Shown: positions 8,907-16,309 of the stretch, piece by piece
Position numbering within the stretch: position 1 is the first letter of the stretch
Layout: each line of letters starts with the position of its first letter
Source of the DNA: Brevibacterium sp. CCUG 69071
GTDB lineage: Bacteria > Actinomycetota > Actinomycetes > Actinomycetales > Brevibacteriaceae
Direction: 5' to 3'
Assembly: GCF_021023135.1 (NCBI RefSeq)
Contig: NZ_PGFV01000003.1
Span: 1-64,000 of the forward strand
Length of the DNA stretch: 64,000 bases
The notes under the pieces: model-generated
Seen by the model: the letters and a program-made list of their open reading frames with translations, nothing else
Database searches by the model: none
Told to the model about the DNA's origin: nothing
Position numbers and translations under genes: made by a program

Positions 8907-9317
8907 TCAGGTCCCCCGCGTCCGCTGGGCCGACCGATCGATCATTGTGCTCAGGGCGAAGAAGAGCCCGCAGACGACTCCGGCCATGAGCAGTGACAGC
9001 ACGACCGAGTCGACGATGAGCAGGTACCCGCCGCCGAGCACGGCCATCGACGCGAAGGCCGAGACCGCTCGACCCGTGAGCGTGGCGCCCAGATCGCTGC
9101 TGTCGAGGATGACGTCGATGAGTCGAGAGACGACGAACCAGGCGGCGAAGACTCCGATGGTCGCCAGAAGGGACTCGTCGAGGCTCAGCCGCATGGGCAG
9201 GTGCATCACCCAGCCGAGCAGCGTGGCGGAGAAGGGGACGAGGGTGGGAAGTCCCAGGGCCACCACGACGAGGGCCGAATAGCTGAGGACTTTTCGATGG
9301 CGGTAGGCGGTGGTCAT
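8907..9317 (-). CDS. Small integral membrane protein, unknown function
   Basis: A 136-residue protein with about four predicted membrane helices and a basic N-terminus. ATG at 9315-9317 is preceded by GAGAGGAA at good spacing. I recognise no family. It lies 117 bases downstream of the small multidrug exporter gene in the same direction and may be carried on the same MerR-controlled transcript. A 16-bp tandem repeat sits in the gap between the two genes. Confidence 0.7.
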   Translation of the reverse strand: MTTAYRHRKVLSYSALVVVALGLPTLVPFSATLLGWVMHLPMRLSLDESLLATIGVFAAWFVVSRLIDVILDSSDLGATLTGRAVSAFASMAVLGGGYLLIVDSVVLSLLMAGVVCGLFFALSTMIDRSAQRTRGT

Positions 9318-9373
9318 GGGTCTTCCTCTCTGAGTTTCTGATGTGGCGGGACTGGCGGGAGCGGGAGTGGCGG

Positions 9374-9421
9374 GGGTGTGGGTGTGGCCGGGTGTGGGTG
9401 TGGCCGGGTGTGGGTGTGGCC
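9374..9421. repeat. 16-bp perfect tandem repeat, three copies
   Basis: Three identical adjacent copies of GGGTGTGGGTGTGGCC occupy 9374-9389, 9390-9405 and 9406-9421, with a partial fourth copy after them. They fill the short gap between the exporter gene (stop at 9435) and the next gene's ribosome site (about 9325). Perfect identity suggests recent slippage and copy-number variability between strains. Confidence 0.85.
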
Positions 9422-9434
9422 GGGTGCGGGCTGC

Positions 9435-10094
9435 TCAGCCTGCGAAGAAGGCGAGCGCTCCGGTGGCGATGAGCGTCGTCAGCGTCGTCCAGGCCGCGAT
9501 CGCGATGCCCTGCCACAGCAGGATCCACGAGGTCTTGACCCCCGCGCTGACGAGGATGGTCGAGGTGATCTGGGTGGGAATGGCCAGGGGCCCGAGCAGG
9601 CTGGCACCGGGAACCCCGAACCGGGTGAGGAAGCGCTTGAACTTGATCCGCCCCTTGGACTCGGGCTTGCCGTCTTGCCGAGGTTGGGCATCGAGATCGG
9701 CCTCGCCTAGGTGGTCGGTGCGGTCGAGGTCGACCCCGCCGAGGTGATGTGGGCCCGTGCCCGCGGTGTGCAGTTCGGCATCGGCCGAAGAGCCGGCGGC
9801 CACGGTCGCGGGGACGGCAGCCTCGGCGCTTGAGGTGCGTTTCTCATCGCGACGGGCGACGACTGCCTTACGCGCCCGGGCACCGAGGAGAACGATGACG
9901 GTCACGCAGATGAAGTTGCCGATGGCTCCGGCCAGGCCGGCGATGACGGGGTTGAGTCCCGCCCAGACGCCGATGACCGAGGAGATCTCGCCCTCGACGA
10001 AGGGGACCGCTCCGGCCATGGCGATGATGACGGGTTGAAGCAGGTCAGGAACATGCGAGGCAAGGCCCTGGAAGAATTCGATGATGCCGTTCAT
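9435..10094 (-). CDS. Small multidrug export family membrane protein
   Basis: A 219-residue membrane protein of the putative small multidrug export family (Sm_multidrug_ex). An N-terminal pair of helices contains the VPFVEGEISSVIG element and is followed by a long hydrophilic insert at about residues 80-145. The C-terminal part is GVPGASLLGPLAIPTQ plus two helices. The insert is unusually long and polar, with repeated HLG/DLD-type motifs. A GGAGG site precedes the ATG at 10092-10094. A MerR-type promoter with a 19-base spacer lies about 70 bases upstream, and the MerR gene is next in line. Drug or ion export is the family's assumed role and no substrate is known. Confidence 0.8.
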   Translation of the reverse strand: MNGIIEFFQGLASHVPDLLQPVIIAMAGAVPFVEGEISSVIGVWAGLNPVIAGLAGAIGNFICVTVIVLLGARARKAVVARRDEKRTSSAEAAVPATVAAGSSADAELHTAGTGPHHLGGVDLDRTDHLGEADLDAQPRQDGKPESKGRIKFKRFLTRFGVPGASLLGPLAIPTQITSTILVSAGVKTSWILLWQGIAIAAWTTLTTLIATGALAFFAG

Positions 10095-10163
10095 GGTGTC
10101 CTCCGAACGTAGACTTTTCGGATTCCCACTCGCTCGAGTCGGATCCGTCTGCTGACTACATTC

Positions 10164-10194
10164 AGTACAGACTGTGTTCTCGGAACAGGGTCAA
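10164..10194 (-). promoter_or_regulatory. MerR-type promoter of the small exporter operon
   Basis: On the minus strand TTGACC (10194-10189) and TGTACT (10169-10164) are separated by exactly 19 bases. The spacer contains a perfect TGTTC-CGA-GAACA inverted repeat (10175-10187). An overlong 19-base spacer holding a dyad is the hallmark of promoters activated by MerR-family regulators, which twist the DNA to realign the two elements. It faces the small multidrug exporter gene, and a MerR gene lies immediately upstream. Confidence 0.75.
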
Positions 10195-10240
10195 GCCCGG
10201 ATCAGCGAATCCAGGATTCACTCAGTTTTCGCGGCCGAAT

Positions 10241-11035
10241 TCAGGGGCCTTCGGCCTGCTCCTTGGCCACCTGGGCCTGGATGAACTCCAGGAACCGCTC
10301 GCGATGTTCGTCGGGGATGTCGAGGTCGGGGAACATCTTGATGAAGGCTCGCTGGATGACATCGACCTGAGCGGCGTTGTAGAGCTCGAGGATTGAGCCG
10401 ATGATCGCCGCTTGGCTCATCTCGGCATCGCCGCGCATCCCGTGCGTCGGTGCCAGCATCCACGGGTTCGACTCGAGCTGGTCCCTCATGTTCGGCGCGA
10501 TCGCCTCGGCGAGACGCTCCCGGGTGGCTTCGTCGGCATCCTCGGCGAGGTCATCGATCTCCCGGTCGAAGGGAGTCGTCTGAGACATCACCGTCTTGAA
10601 CTCGGACATCGTCTTCTCATCGTAGAGACGTGAGTAGAGAGACATGAGACTGCGGTCGGGTCCGGACATGGTGGCGGCGATGTCGATGAATCCGGAGGCC
10701 GTGTCGATGGGGGCACCGTGCTCGAGCAGCTGTGCGACCTCCTCGCGAGCACGCACCAGTTCGGCGATCTGCTCCTCGAGTTCTCTGTCGAGATGCTTGA
10801 GTGCCAGCTGCTGCTGTTCATGGTCATCGCGAACCGAGTCGATGTCGGAGAGCGGAATTCCCAGCTCTCGCATCCGACGAATCTGCAGGAGCCTGAGCAG
10901 GTGCGATGTCCCGTACTGCTTGTATCCATTGCTCATCCGCTCGGGCTCGGCGAGCAGCTCGAGCTTGTGATAGTGGCGGATCGTGTTGACCGTGGTCTCG
11001 GTCAGTTTCGCCAACTCGCTGGTGCTCCACCCCAC
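10241..11035 (-). CDS. MerR family transcriptional regulator
   Basis: The 264-residue product has an N-terminal winged-helix MerR domain (SELAKLTETTVNTIRHYHK at residues 5-23, then a GIPLSDI wing). A dimerisation coiled coil follows at about residues 70-105, then a roughly 150-residue helical effector domain with few recognisable motifs. The start is GTG at 11033-11035 with AAGGA seven bases upstream. The large C-terminal domain suggests a small organic ligand rather than a metal. The likely target is the 19-base-spacer promoter directly downstream of the gene, which drives the small multidrug exporter. Confidence 0.88.
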   Translation of the reverse strand: MGWSTSELAKLTETTVNTIRHYHKLELLAEPERMSNGYKQYGTSHLLRLLQIRRMRELGIPLSDIDSVRDDHEQQQLALKHLDRELEEQIAELVRAREEVAQLLEHGAPIDTASGFIDIAATMSGPDRSLMSLYSRLYDEKTMSEFKTVMSQTTPFDREIDDLAEDADEATRERLAEAIAPNMRDQLESNPWMLAPTHGMRGDAEMSQAAIIGSILELYNAAQVDVIQRAFIKMFPDLDIPDEHRERFLEFIQAQVAKEQAEGP

Positions 11036-11109
11036 TGGTCGTTCCTTCCAAGAGCTCGGATGAGAACCATTCTATTGGCCGCCCGCCGCCCGCGAACTAG
11101 GGTTAACCC

Positions 11110-11859
11110 ATGGATGCAGAATTCGACCGGGGCGGTCGGGCCAGCGCGATCGACGCGGTCGAGGCCTTGGTCTTCGACATGTTCGGGACCGTCGTCGACT
11201 GGCGTAAGAGCGTGGCCGCCGATGTCGCAGACCTCCTCGAACAGTGGCTGCCCGGCGTCGATCCACACGAATTCGCCGATGCGTGGCGTGGCGAATACCA
11301 GCCGTCGATGGAGCGGGTCCGCAACGGCAGTCGGCCTTTCATCCCCCTCGACGTGCTCCATCGGGAGAACCTGGCGATCGTGCTCGACCGCCTCGGCGTG
11401 CCGGCGGGGACCGTGCCGTCCCCCGACCTCGCCGAGGCGAACCTCGCCTGGCATCGTCTCGATCCTTGGCTCGATGCGGTCCCCGGCCTGACCCGCCTGC
11501 GCCGTCGTTTCATCATCGCTCCGCTCTCGAACGCCAATGTGCGCTTGGCCCTCGACGTCGCCAAACGTGCCGGGCTGCCGTGGGATGCGATCCTCGGCGC
11601 CGAGGTGGCTGGGGCCTATAAGCCGGAACCGGCCGCCTATCTGCGCACGGCCGAGATCCTCGGTCTCGAGCCGGGCCAGGTGATGATGGTCGCGGCCCAC
11701 AACTCCGATCTCGCTGCGGCACAGGACTGCGGGCTGCGCACCGCCTTCGTCCGTCGGCCGACCGAACATGGACCGGGCCAGACCAGCGATCTCGAGCCAG
11801 AAGGTGCGTGGGACCTGGTCGCGGAGGACTTCGAGGACCTAGCGAACCAGCTCCTCTGA
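11110..11859 (+). CDS. Haloacid dehalogenase, type II (HAD superfamily)
   Basis: A 249-residue HAD hydrolase of the L-2-haloacid dehalogenase subgroup. Motif I is VFDMFGTVVDW, with the nucleophilic Asp near residue 23. Motif II is the LSNAN serine/asparagine segment, the lysine of motif III is in the AYKPEPAAY stretch, and motif IV is in MMVAAHNSDL. These motifs place it in the type II dehalogenase family rather than among generic phosphatases, although many such proteins have no proven haloacid substrate. It is divergent from the MerR gene, with 74 bases between them. Confidence 0.88.
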   Translation: MDAEFDRGGRASAIDAVEALVFDMFGTVVDWRKSVAADVADLLEQWLPGVDPHEFADAWRGEYQPSMERVRNGSRPFIPLDVLHRENLAIVLDRLGVPAGTVPSPDLAEANLAWHRLDPWLDAVPGLTRLRRRFIIAPLSNANVRLALDVAKRAGLPWDAILGAEVAGAYKPEPAAYLRTAEILGLEPGQVMMVAAHNSDLAAAQDCGLRTAFVRRPTEHGPGQTSDLEPEGAWDLVAEDFEDLANQLL

Positions 11860-11939
11860 GCGCGGCTCAGTTGAGACTTCTCGAAGTGAAACCTCCTGAC
11901 CTGAAAAGCGCCATTACGGTCAGAGGCCTACACTTGAGT

Positions 11940-12110
11940 ATGACTGAATTCCAGATCGGCGACACCGTCCAGATCATCGACGGCGCGATGAAGCACAGCG
12001 TGGGCACAGTCGTCTATCTCGACGTGCCGCGGGAGAAGTACCTCGTTCGCATCGGCGGCTCCACGCAGAACTACTACTCCGCCGATCAGATCGAACTGTT
12101 CACCGCCTGA
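11940..12110 (+). CDS. Small KOW-like beta protein, 56 residues
   Basis: A 56-residue protein starting MTEFQIGDTVQ. Its body is rich in beta strands with a turn at GAMKHSVGTVVYLD, reminiscent of the KOW or SH3-like barrel that binds RNA or protein. The frame is open further upstream but becomes unlike protein, so the ATG at 11940-11942 is preferred. No catalytic motif is present. It lies 80 bases after the dehalogenase gene and is convergent with the next one. Function unknown. Confidence 0.7.
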   Translation: MTEFQIGDTVQIIDGAMKHSVGTVVYLDVPREKYLVRIGGSTQNYYSADQIELFTA

Positions 12111-12133
12111 ACAGAGTCACTGGCCGAACACGG

Positions 12134-12469
12134 TCATCCGAGTCGCTCCAGTGCCTCCTCGGCGCGTTCGACTCGATCGGCCAGGGACATGTCCCACCAA
12201 TAATCACCGCGCTCCCCGAGGCCGTGTTTGGCAGTGTTCACCCGGTCCCGCGCATGCCTGAGCTCCTCTTCGCTGCCGGATCCCTTGGCGGCCTTCACCG
12301 CATTTCGAGCTCTGCCGAGATGGCTCTTGAGTTCGTCGACGATCTGCTGGTCGAGCCCGGGATCGGTACGGCGCCAGCGCCGCCCTTTGACGACGATCCA
12401 TCTGTCCTCATCGACTGCCGACTCGTCTTCACTGTCCGGCAATCGCCGAGGGTCGGGTTCTGCGTCCAT
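12134..12469 (-). CDS. Conserved small actinobacterial protein, unknown function
   Basis: A 111-residue, highly charged, helical protein. It has a conserved WIVVKGRRWRRTDP segment near residues 23-36 and a C-terminal ALERL end. Proteins of this pattern are widespread in actinobacteria and are sometimes labelled as Tol-like biopolymer transporter proteins, for which the sequence gives no support. GGTGGGGGA precedes the ATG. It is cytoplasmic, with no signal peptide or membrane segment. Confidence 0.7.
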   Translation of the reverse strand: MDAEPDPRRLPDSEDESAVDEDRWIVVKGRRWRRTDPGLDQQIVDELKSHLGRARNAVKAAKGSGSEEELRHARDRVNTAKHGLGERGDYWWDMSLADRVERAEEALERLG

Positions 12470-12655
12470 TCCCCCACCTTATGCGTCTCCGGATCGATCT
12501 TGACCGACTTATCCGCTGATCGCGCTCGGAGTGCAGTCTCGGCGATCCGTGTGAATGACGTGGTGGGCACAGACAGAGGAGAGGCACAGGGTATAGCGTA
12601 GACCGCAGGAGCAGATGCTCCGCACATCCCCAACTGCTGAGGAAAGGCGTAAACG

Positions 12656-13120
12656 ATGACAGAGACGAAAATCAGCGCCACGCGAACCATCGACGCAGCC
12701 AACGAAGACATCTTCGACGTGCTGTCGAACCCGGAACGTCACGCTGAGATCGACGGCTCGGACATGGTGGTCTCCGATGACAAGACCGACCGCATCACCG
12801 CCGTCGGACAGGTCTTCACGATGAACATGCACTGGGACAAGATGGGTGGGGACTACAAGACGGACAACCATGTCGTCGGCTACGACGAGAACAAACTCCT
12901 CGCGTGGACCACGGCGCCCAGCGGCCAGGAGCCCGACGGATGGGAATGGGTCTGGGAACTCACCCCGCAGGGCTCGGATTCCACCGAGGTGACGATCACC
13001 TATGACTGGAGTTCGGTCACCGATAAGGATGTGCTCAAGCAGGTGAGCTTCCCCGTGGTCAGCGAGGAGGATCTCGAATCCTCACTGGCCAACCTGGCTG
13101 CAGCAGTCTCCGACTCCTGA
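12656..13120 (+). CDS. SRPBCC-fold (START/polyketide cyclase-like) protein
   Basis: A 154-residue single-domain protein with the pattern of SRPBCC proteins: an opening strand (SATRTIDAANEDIFDVLSNP), a helix-grip cavity and a closing C-terminal helix. These domains bind hydrophobic ligands or act as cyclases or activators, and no ligand can be predicted. GAGGAAAGG lies upstream of the ATG. A 20-bp stem with a TTCG loop ends the transcript at 13155-13198. Confidence 0.82.
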   Translation: MTETKISATRTIDAANEDIFDVLSNPERHAEIDGSDMVVSDDKTDRITAVGQVFTMNMHWDKMGGDYKTDNHVVGYDENKLLAWTTAPSGQEPDGWEWVWELTPQGSDSTEVTITYDWSSVTDKDVLKQVSFPVVSEEDLESSLANLAAAVSDS

Positions 13121-13154
13121 GGTCAAGCGGACAAGCACAACCGACACCGCGGTC

Positions 13155-13198
13155 GAACGCACGTGGCGAGCACCTTCGGGTGCTCGCCACGTGCGTTC
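13155..13198. terminator. Strong bidirectional hairpin with a TTCG loop
   Basis: A perfect 20-bp inverted repeat (arms 13155-13174 and 13179-13198) closes on a TTCG tetraloop, an exceptionally stable RNA hairpin. It lies between the convergent SRPBCC and VOC genes and probably terminates both. There is no long T tract, as is usual in high-GC actinobacteria. Confidence 0.85.
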
Positions 13199-13270
13199 AG
13201 CCTGAAACCGGTGGACTCCAGCGAGCGTGGCAGTCTTCAGACATACTCGGACAGGCAGACAACGCTTGGC

Positions 13271-13723
13271 TCAGGCCACGAAGATGCAGAAGGGGTGCCC
13301 GCTCGGGTCGGAGAATACATAGAGCGGTTCAACCGGATCGTCCGTGCGATCGAAGAGCACCGTCGCCCCCAAAACTACCGCCCGCCGTCGCTGTCGTTCG
13401 AGCTCTTCGGCATCGGAGACCGTGAAATCGAGGTGCAGCTGCATGGGCACCTTGTCGTCGGGCCACGTGGTGGGGGTGAGTTCGGCGACCTTCTGGACGG
13501 CGAGCTTGCGAACCCCGTTGCCGTCGGTGAGCACCAGCCAATCGGCGTCATCGGCGACACTGTCGGCCGCGCGCGACCCGCTTTCGCCGTCCACCTCGAC
13601 GGTTTCCGGCGGCTCGTCACCGGGCCGGTAGACATAGCCGAGCAGGTGCCGGTAGAACTCGGCGAGCGTCCGAGGGTCGGTGGTGTCGATGACGGTGTGC
13701 AGCAGTTCGGGGTAGTCAGACAT
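13271..13723 (-). CDS. VOC/glyoxalase family protein
   Basis: A 150-residue vicinal-oxygen-chelate protein with two beta-alpha-beta-beta-beta modules. The N-terminal module opens LLHTVIDTTDPRTLAEFYRHLLG and the C-terminal one closes YVFSDPSGHPFCIF. The metal ligand positions look like His/Gln and His/Glu-type residues, but I cannot assign all four. This is the common glyoxalase-like stand-alone type, often linked to resistance or small-molecule turnover. It lies 36 bases downstream of an NTF2-like gene in the same direction. Confidence 0.85.
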   Translation of the reverse strand: MSDYPELLHTVIDTTDPRTLAEFYRHLLGYVYRPGDEPPETVEVDGESGSRAADSVADDADWLVLTDGNGVRKLAVQKVAELTPTTWPDDKVPMQLHLDFTVSDAEELERQRRRAVVLGATVLFDRTDDPVEPLYVFSDPSGHPFCIFVA

Positions 13724-13759
13724 TGTCGGGCCATCCGCTCATCCGCGAGTCACGCGCCA

Positions 13760-14128
13760 TCAGCTCAGACTCAAAGGCGTGAGCACGGCGATCTTCCATC
13801 CGCCATCGATCCGCACCAGCTGGTACATATTCCTCTCACCCAGCACAGCACCGTGATAGTCCCAGGTGACCTCAACCCAAATGCTGTGGTCAGCCGCGGC
13901 GGCTATCTCGAAGACGGCATCGGCCTCGGTGACCTTGACGTACTGGGCGAGGGCCCTGGCGAAGAAATCTACGGTCTGCGCAGCCTCGGTGACGACGATG
14001 CGCTGTCCCGGAAATTCTATGAGCGCGGGAACCGCGTAGTGCGCGGCGATCGCCTCGACGTCTCGGTCGAGCAGGGCTTTGGCATAGGCGGCGAAGAACT
14101 GGCTGACGACATCGCTGTTCTCATCCAT
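13760..14128 (-). CDS. NTF2-like (SnoaL-type) small protein
   Basis: A 122-residue protein with the cone-shaped NTF2 fold pattern: an N-terminal helix (VVSQFFAAYAKALLDRDVEAI), a HYAVPALIEFPG strand, then long curved strands ending NMYQLVRIDGGWKIAVL. No clear catalytic dyad is visible. It runs toward the VOC gene at 13271-13723 and may be co-transcribed with it. Function unknown. Confidence 0.75.
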   Translation of the reverse strand: MDENSDVVSQFFAAYAKALLDRDVEAIAAHYAVPALIEFPGQRIVVTEAAQTVDFFARALAQYVKVTEADAVFEIAAAADHSIWVEVTWDYHGAVLGERNMYQLVRIDGGWKIAVLTPLSLS

Positions 14129-14311
14129 AGTACCGAGGTTAGCGCTTCCCGCGGACGCAGAGAATGATCGAGGCAGATTCCCGGGATGTACGGATCTGCT
14201 GTCCGAGGCTCTCGCACAATCTCACTTCTGCATGGCTGGACGACGGGGCCGCATCGTCCGCCCGTCTGCGCGGAGCGGGCAACACGGCCCCATCGGCATT
14301 GCGGCAGGAAG

Positions 14312-14506
14312 CTAACTTCTCCTTTCCTGTCGTCCAGCTCTGTAACGCTGGACAGCAAGCACCAGTGCTCCAACCAGCAGCACGAACGACAGACCCCAGA
14401 ACACGGCAGCGAAATCGTGCAGACCTGGGGCAAAGACGAGGGCCTGGCTGCCGATCGCGAGAAGCAGCAGTGCAACGATCCATCTGACTTTCAGCGGGAG
14501 TCTCAT
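14312..14506 (-). CDS. 64-residue two-helix membrane protein, candidate immunity protein
   Basis: ATG at 14504-14506 is preceded by a strong GGAGGAGAT site, so I take that start and drop the upstream extension. The product (MRLPLKVRW...) has two predicted membrane helices joined by a short loop and ends in a basic tail (RYRAGRQERR). No family is recognised. It is the last of three leftward genes, 69 bases after the second six-cysteine precursor. Small two-helix membrane proteins often confer self-protection in bacteriocin loci. That role here is inference from position and size. Confidence 0.6.
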   Translation of the reverse strand: MRLPLKVRWIVALLLLAIGSQALVFAPGLHDFAAVFWGLSFVLLVGALVLAVQRYRAGRQERRS

Positions 14507-14575
14507 ATCTCCTCCGGTTGTCGGACTTCTACGATGAAGGGCCAATCACAATACACCGCTCGATCACCCCGTTTA

Positions 14576-15253
14576 TCAGGTGCTCAAGCACTTACCGACG
14601 CTTGCTCCACCGATTGCGGTGAAGCCTGCAACACAGACGATGCAACCCACGCCGACTGTCACGGCGCATGCAGAGGCGCAAGTACTGATGATGATCAGTG
14701 CGACTGCTGTTGAAACGCCCAGAGCGTTCAGGCAGTCGATGACATCAGGGTCTGCGCCTTGGGCTTCAATCGACTGAGCGTCAACTGCTTCACCGCTCGT
14801 GTCAACGGCATTCGTGCCTTGGGAATCTCCGTTGACCCAGGTGGTCACCTGCGCCTCTGATCCGGATGATTGGGTGGCTTTGACTTGCACCTGGTCCGCG
14901 AGTTCACCGGTTGCGGGATCGACCACGACACCTGCAAATGAGCCCTCGTCGTACCCTTCACCCGTGAGCTGAACAGCCACCATCAGTGATTCGCTGCCCT
15001 CGGGCTGCGATACCTTGGCTTTGTCCAAGTCGGCTCGGGCACCGTGCGGAAGACTCTCGAGTACAGGCGTGGCCGCGTCGATTGCTCTCTGCGCATCGTC
15101 GTCACCTGTTTCGAGCATGACCGTCTCCGGCGGCTGAGATGCACTCCCCTCGCTCGGGGATGCCATCGAGACAGTGGGATTGAGTACGGCGACGGACGCG
15201 ACGAGGAAGGCTGCGATGGCAGTCGTCGCGGGTCGTTTGCTTCGGATCTTCAT
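14576..15253 (-). CDS. Secreted precursor B with six-cysteine hydrophobic C-terminal core
   Basis: The start ATG at 15251-15253 has a GAGGAG ribosome site. The 225-residue product begins with a Sec signal peptide (MKIRSKRPATTAIAAFLVAS, cleavage likely after SMA). A soluble propeptide-like region of about 140 residues follows, then a glycine/alanine-rich hydrophobic core of about 53 residues (14579-14737) with cysteines at 174, 192, 196, 204, 207 and 222. All six cysteines fall at the same positions, with no gap, as those of the neighbour at 15316-16044, and the pro-regions are also similar. The layout (signal, long pro-region, Cys-rich hydrophobic C-terminus) resembles the halocin C8 precursor. 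A secreted bacteriocin or surface peptide is inferred. Confidence 0.72.
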   Translation of the reverse strand: MKIRSKRPATTAIAAFLVASVAVLNPTVSMASPSEGSASQPPETVMLETGDDDAQRAIDAATPVLESLPHGARADLDKAKVSQPEGSESLMVAVQLTGEGYDEGSFAGVVVDPATGELADQVQVKATQSSGSEAQVTTWVNGDSQGTNAVDTSGEAVDAQSIEAQGADPDVIDCLNALGVSTAVALIIISTCASACAVTVGVGCIVCVAGFTAIGGASVGKCLST

Positions 15254-15315
15254 TGTCTTCTCCTCATCAACTGGCGATCGATGTTGTCTGTGAGTCTCTG
15301 TGAGCTGGTCAGCTG

Positions 15316-16044
15316 TCACTTCTGAGCCTGGTCGATGCAATAGCCGGCGGTGCCGCCGGTCACTCCGGCCGCAGCGGCAATGCAGGCGACGCATCCCAAT
15401 CCCGCTGTCCCGACGCAGACGGCTCCACAGGCCACGCTGATTCCGGCGACAACCCATGAGGAGATTCCCGCCGAGGACAGGCAGTCATTGAGCTTGCTCC
15501 AGAAGCCGTCCGCCTGTGGACTCAGCTTGCCGGAGGAGGCGTCGTCGGACGTGACCTCACGATCCGCGGTCTTCGCGCCGTTGTTCCAGGCTTCGACATG
15601 GCCGGAGTTCTCAGACGTGGCCTTCATGACGATTTCTGCTGTTGCGAGCACGTCTCCGTCCGGAGAGACCACGGCACCGATGTTGGAGACACCCTCGACG
15701 TCACTCGCGAAGGAATAGTTGACGTAGACGTTTCCGTCGTCGAGCTCCCAGGCTTGAGCGCTGGAGGTATCGATCTCTTCGCCCGATTTCGACACTGACG
15801 TCAGATCGGCTTTGGCTGCCAGCGAGTCTGCCCGCTGCGCACTGAGCTGCTGGCCAAGTCTCTGAGCGGGTTGCGTCGAGTCCTGTGCCTGCACAGGACC
15901 CGCATTGAGACCGCCGCCGAACACTGCGGCGCACACCACGGCGAGAAGCAGGGTCAACCACCGTCTCATCCTGGTTCGTTGACCTTGTGGCATCGTTTGG
16001 TCCGGAGAGCTGCCATTGGTCGCAGTTGTCGCTGTCATTGTCAT
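15316..16044 (-). CDS. Secreted precursor A with six-cysteine hydrophobic C-terminal core
   Basis: I choose the ATG at 16042-16044 because AAAGGA lies at the right distance upstream. The frame is also open back to a GTG at 16068. The 242-residue product has a long basic n-region, a signal-peptide core (MRRWLTLLLAVVCAAVFGGG), a pro-region of about 135 residues, and a 56-residue core (15319-15486) with cysteines at 188, 206, 210, 218, 221 and 236. The spacing C-x17-C-x3-C-x7-C-x2-C-x14-C is identical to that of the downstream paralogue, 62 bases away. The even number of cysteines suggests three disulfides after export. The core is rich in Gly, Ala and Val, as in membrane-active peptides. This is probably the first gene of a three-gene operon. 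Confidence 0.72.
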   Translation of the reverse strand: MTMTATTATNGSSPDQTMPQGQRTRMRRWLTLLLAVVCAAVFGGGLNAGPVQAQDSTQPAQRLGQQLSAQRADSLAAKADLTSVSKSGEEIDTSSAQAWELDDGNVYVNYSFASDVEGVSNIGAVVSPDGDVLATAEIVMKATSENSGHVEAWNNGAKTADREVTSDDASSGKLSPQADGFWSKLNDCLSSAGISSWVVAGISVACGAVCVGTAGLGCVACIAAAAGVTGGTAGYCIDQAQK

Positions 16045-16100
16045 CTCGTGTCCTTTCCGCTTCATCACCTGCGGCTGCCGAGTTCGCCAACCTGCTCTCG

Positions 16101-16130
16101 ACCCTAAGAAGCGAGTTGTGATGTAGACAA
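16101..16130 (-). promoter_or_regulatory. Candidate promoter of the six-cysteine precursor operon
   Basis: On the minus strand TTGTCT (16130-16125) and TAGGGT (16106-16101) are separated by 18 bases, close to an actinobacterial sigma-A promoter. This would give a 5' leader of about 50 bases before precursor A. A perfect palindrome, CACATGTG (16131-16138), abuts the -35 element and could be an operator. The rest of the 16139-16309 gap shows nothing I can name. Confidence 0.5.
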
Positions 16131-16309
16131 CACATGTGAAGGAATTGATGAATACCTCAGCGCTCAGCTAATTCCCGGCATCCGCTGAATCCGCAAGGAT
16201 CGGGCGACCTCATCATCGCGACATCCGTTATCATTTCGTGACATTCCGTTCAACCGGAGTTCGCTGTTGCGGTTTCGCCGCCGGTGTCAGTTGCCAGTGA
16301 GAGGATGGT

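Noticed and set aside
13155..13198. Small RNA or riboswitch at the TTCG hairpin
   Set aside because: It is a simple perfect stem between two convergent gene ends, which a terminator explains fully.
14312..16068. Lanthipeptide, sactipeptide or other modified RiPP cluster
   Set aside because: No LanM/LanB-like, radical SAM or YcaO enzyme and no dedicated ABC exporter is nearby. The precursors carry Sec-type signal peptides.
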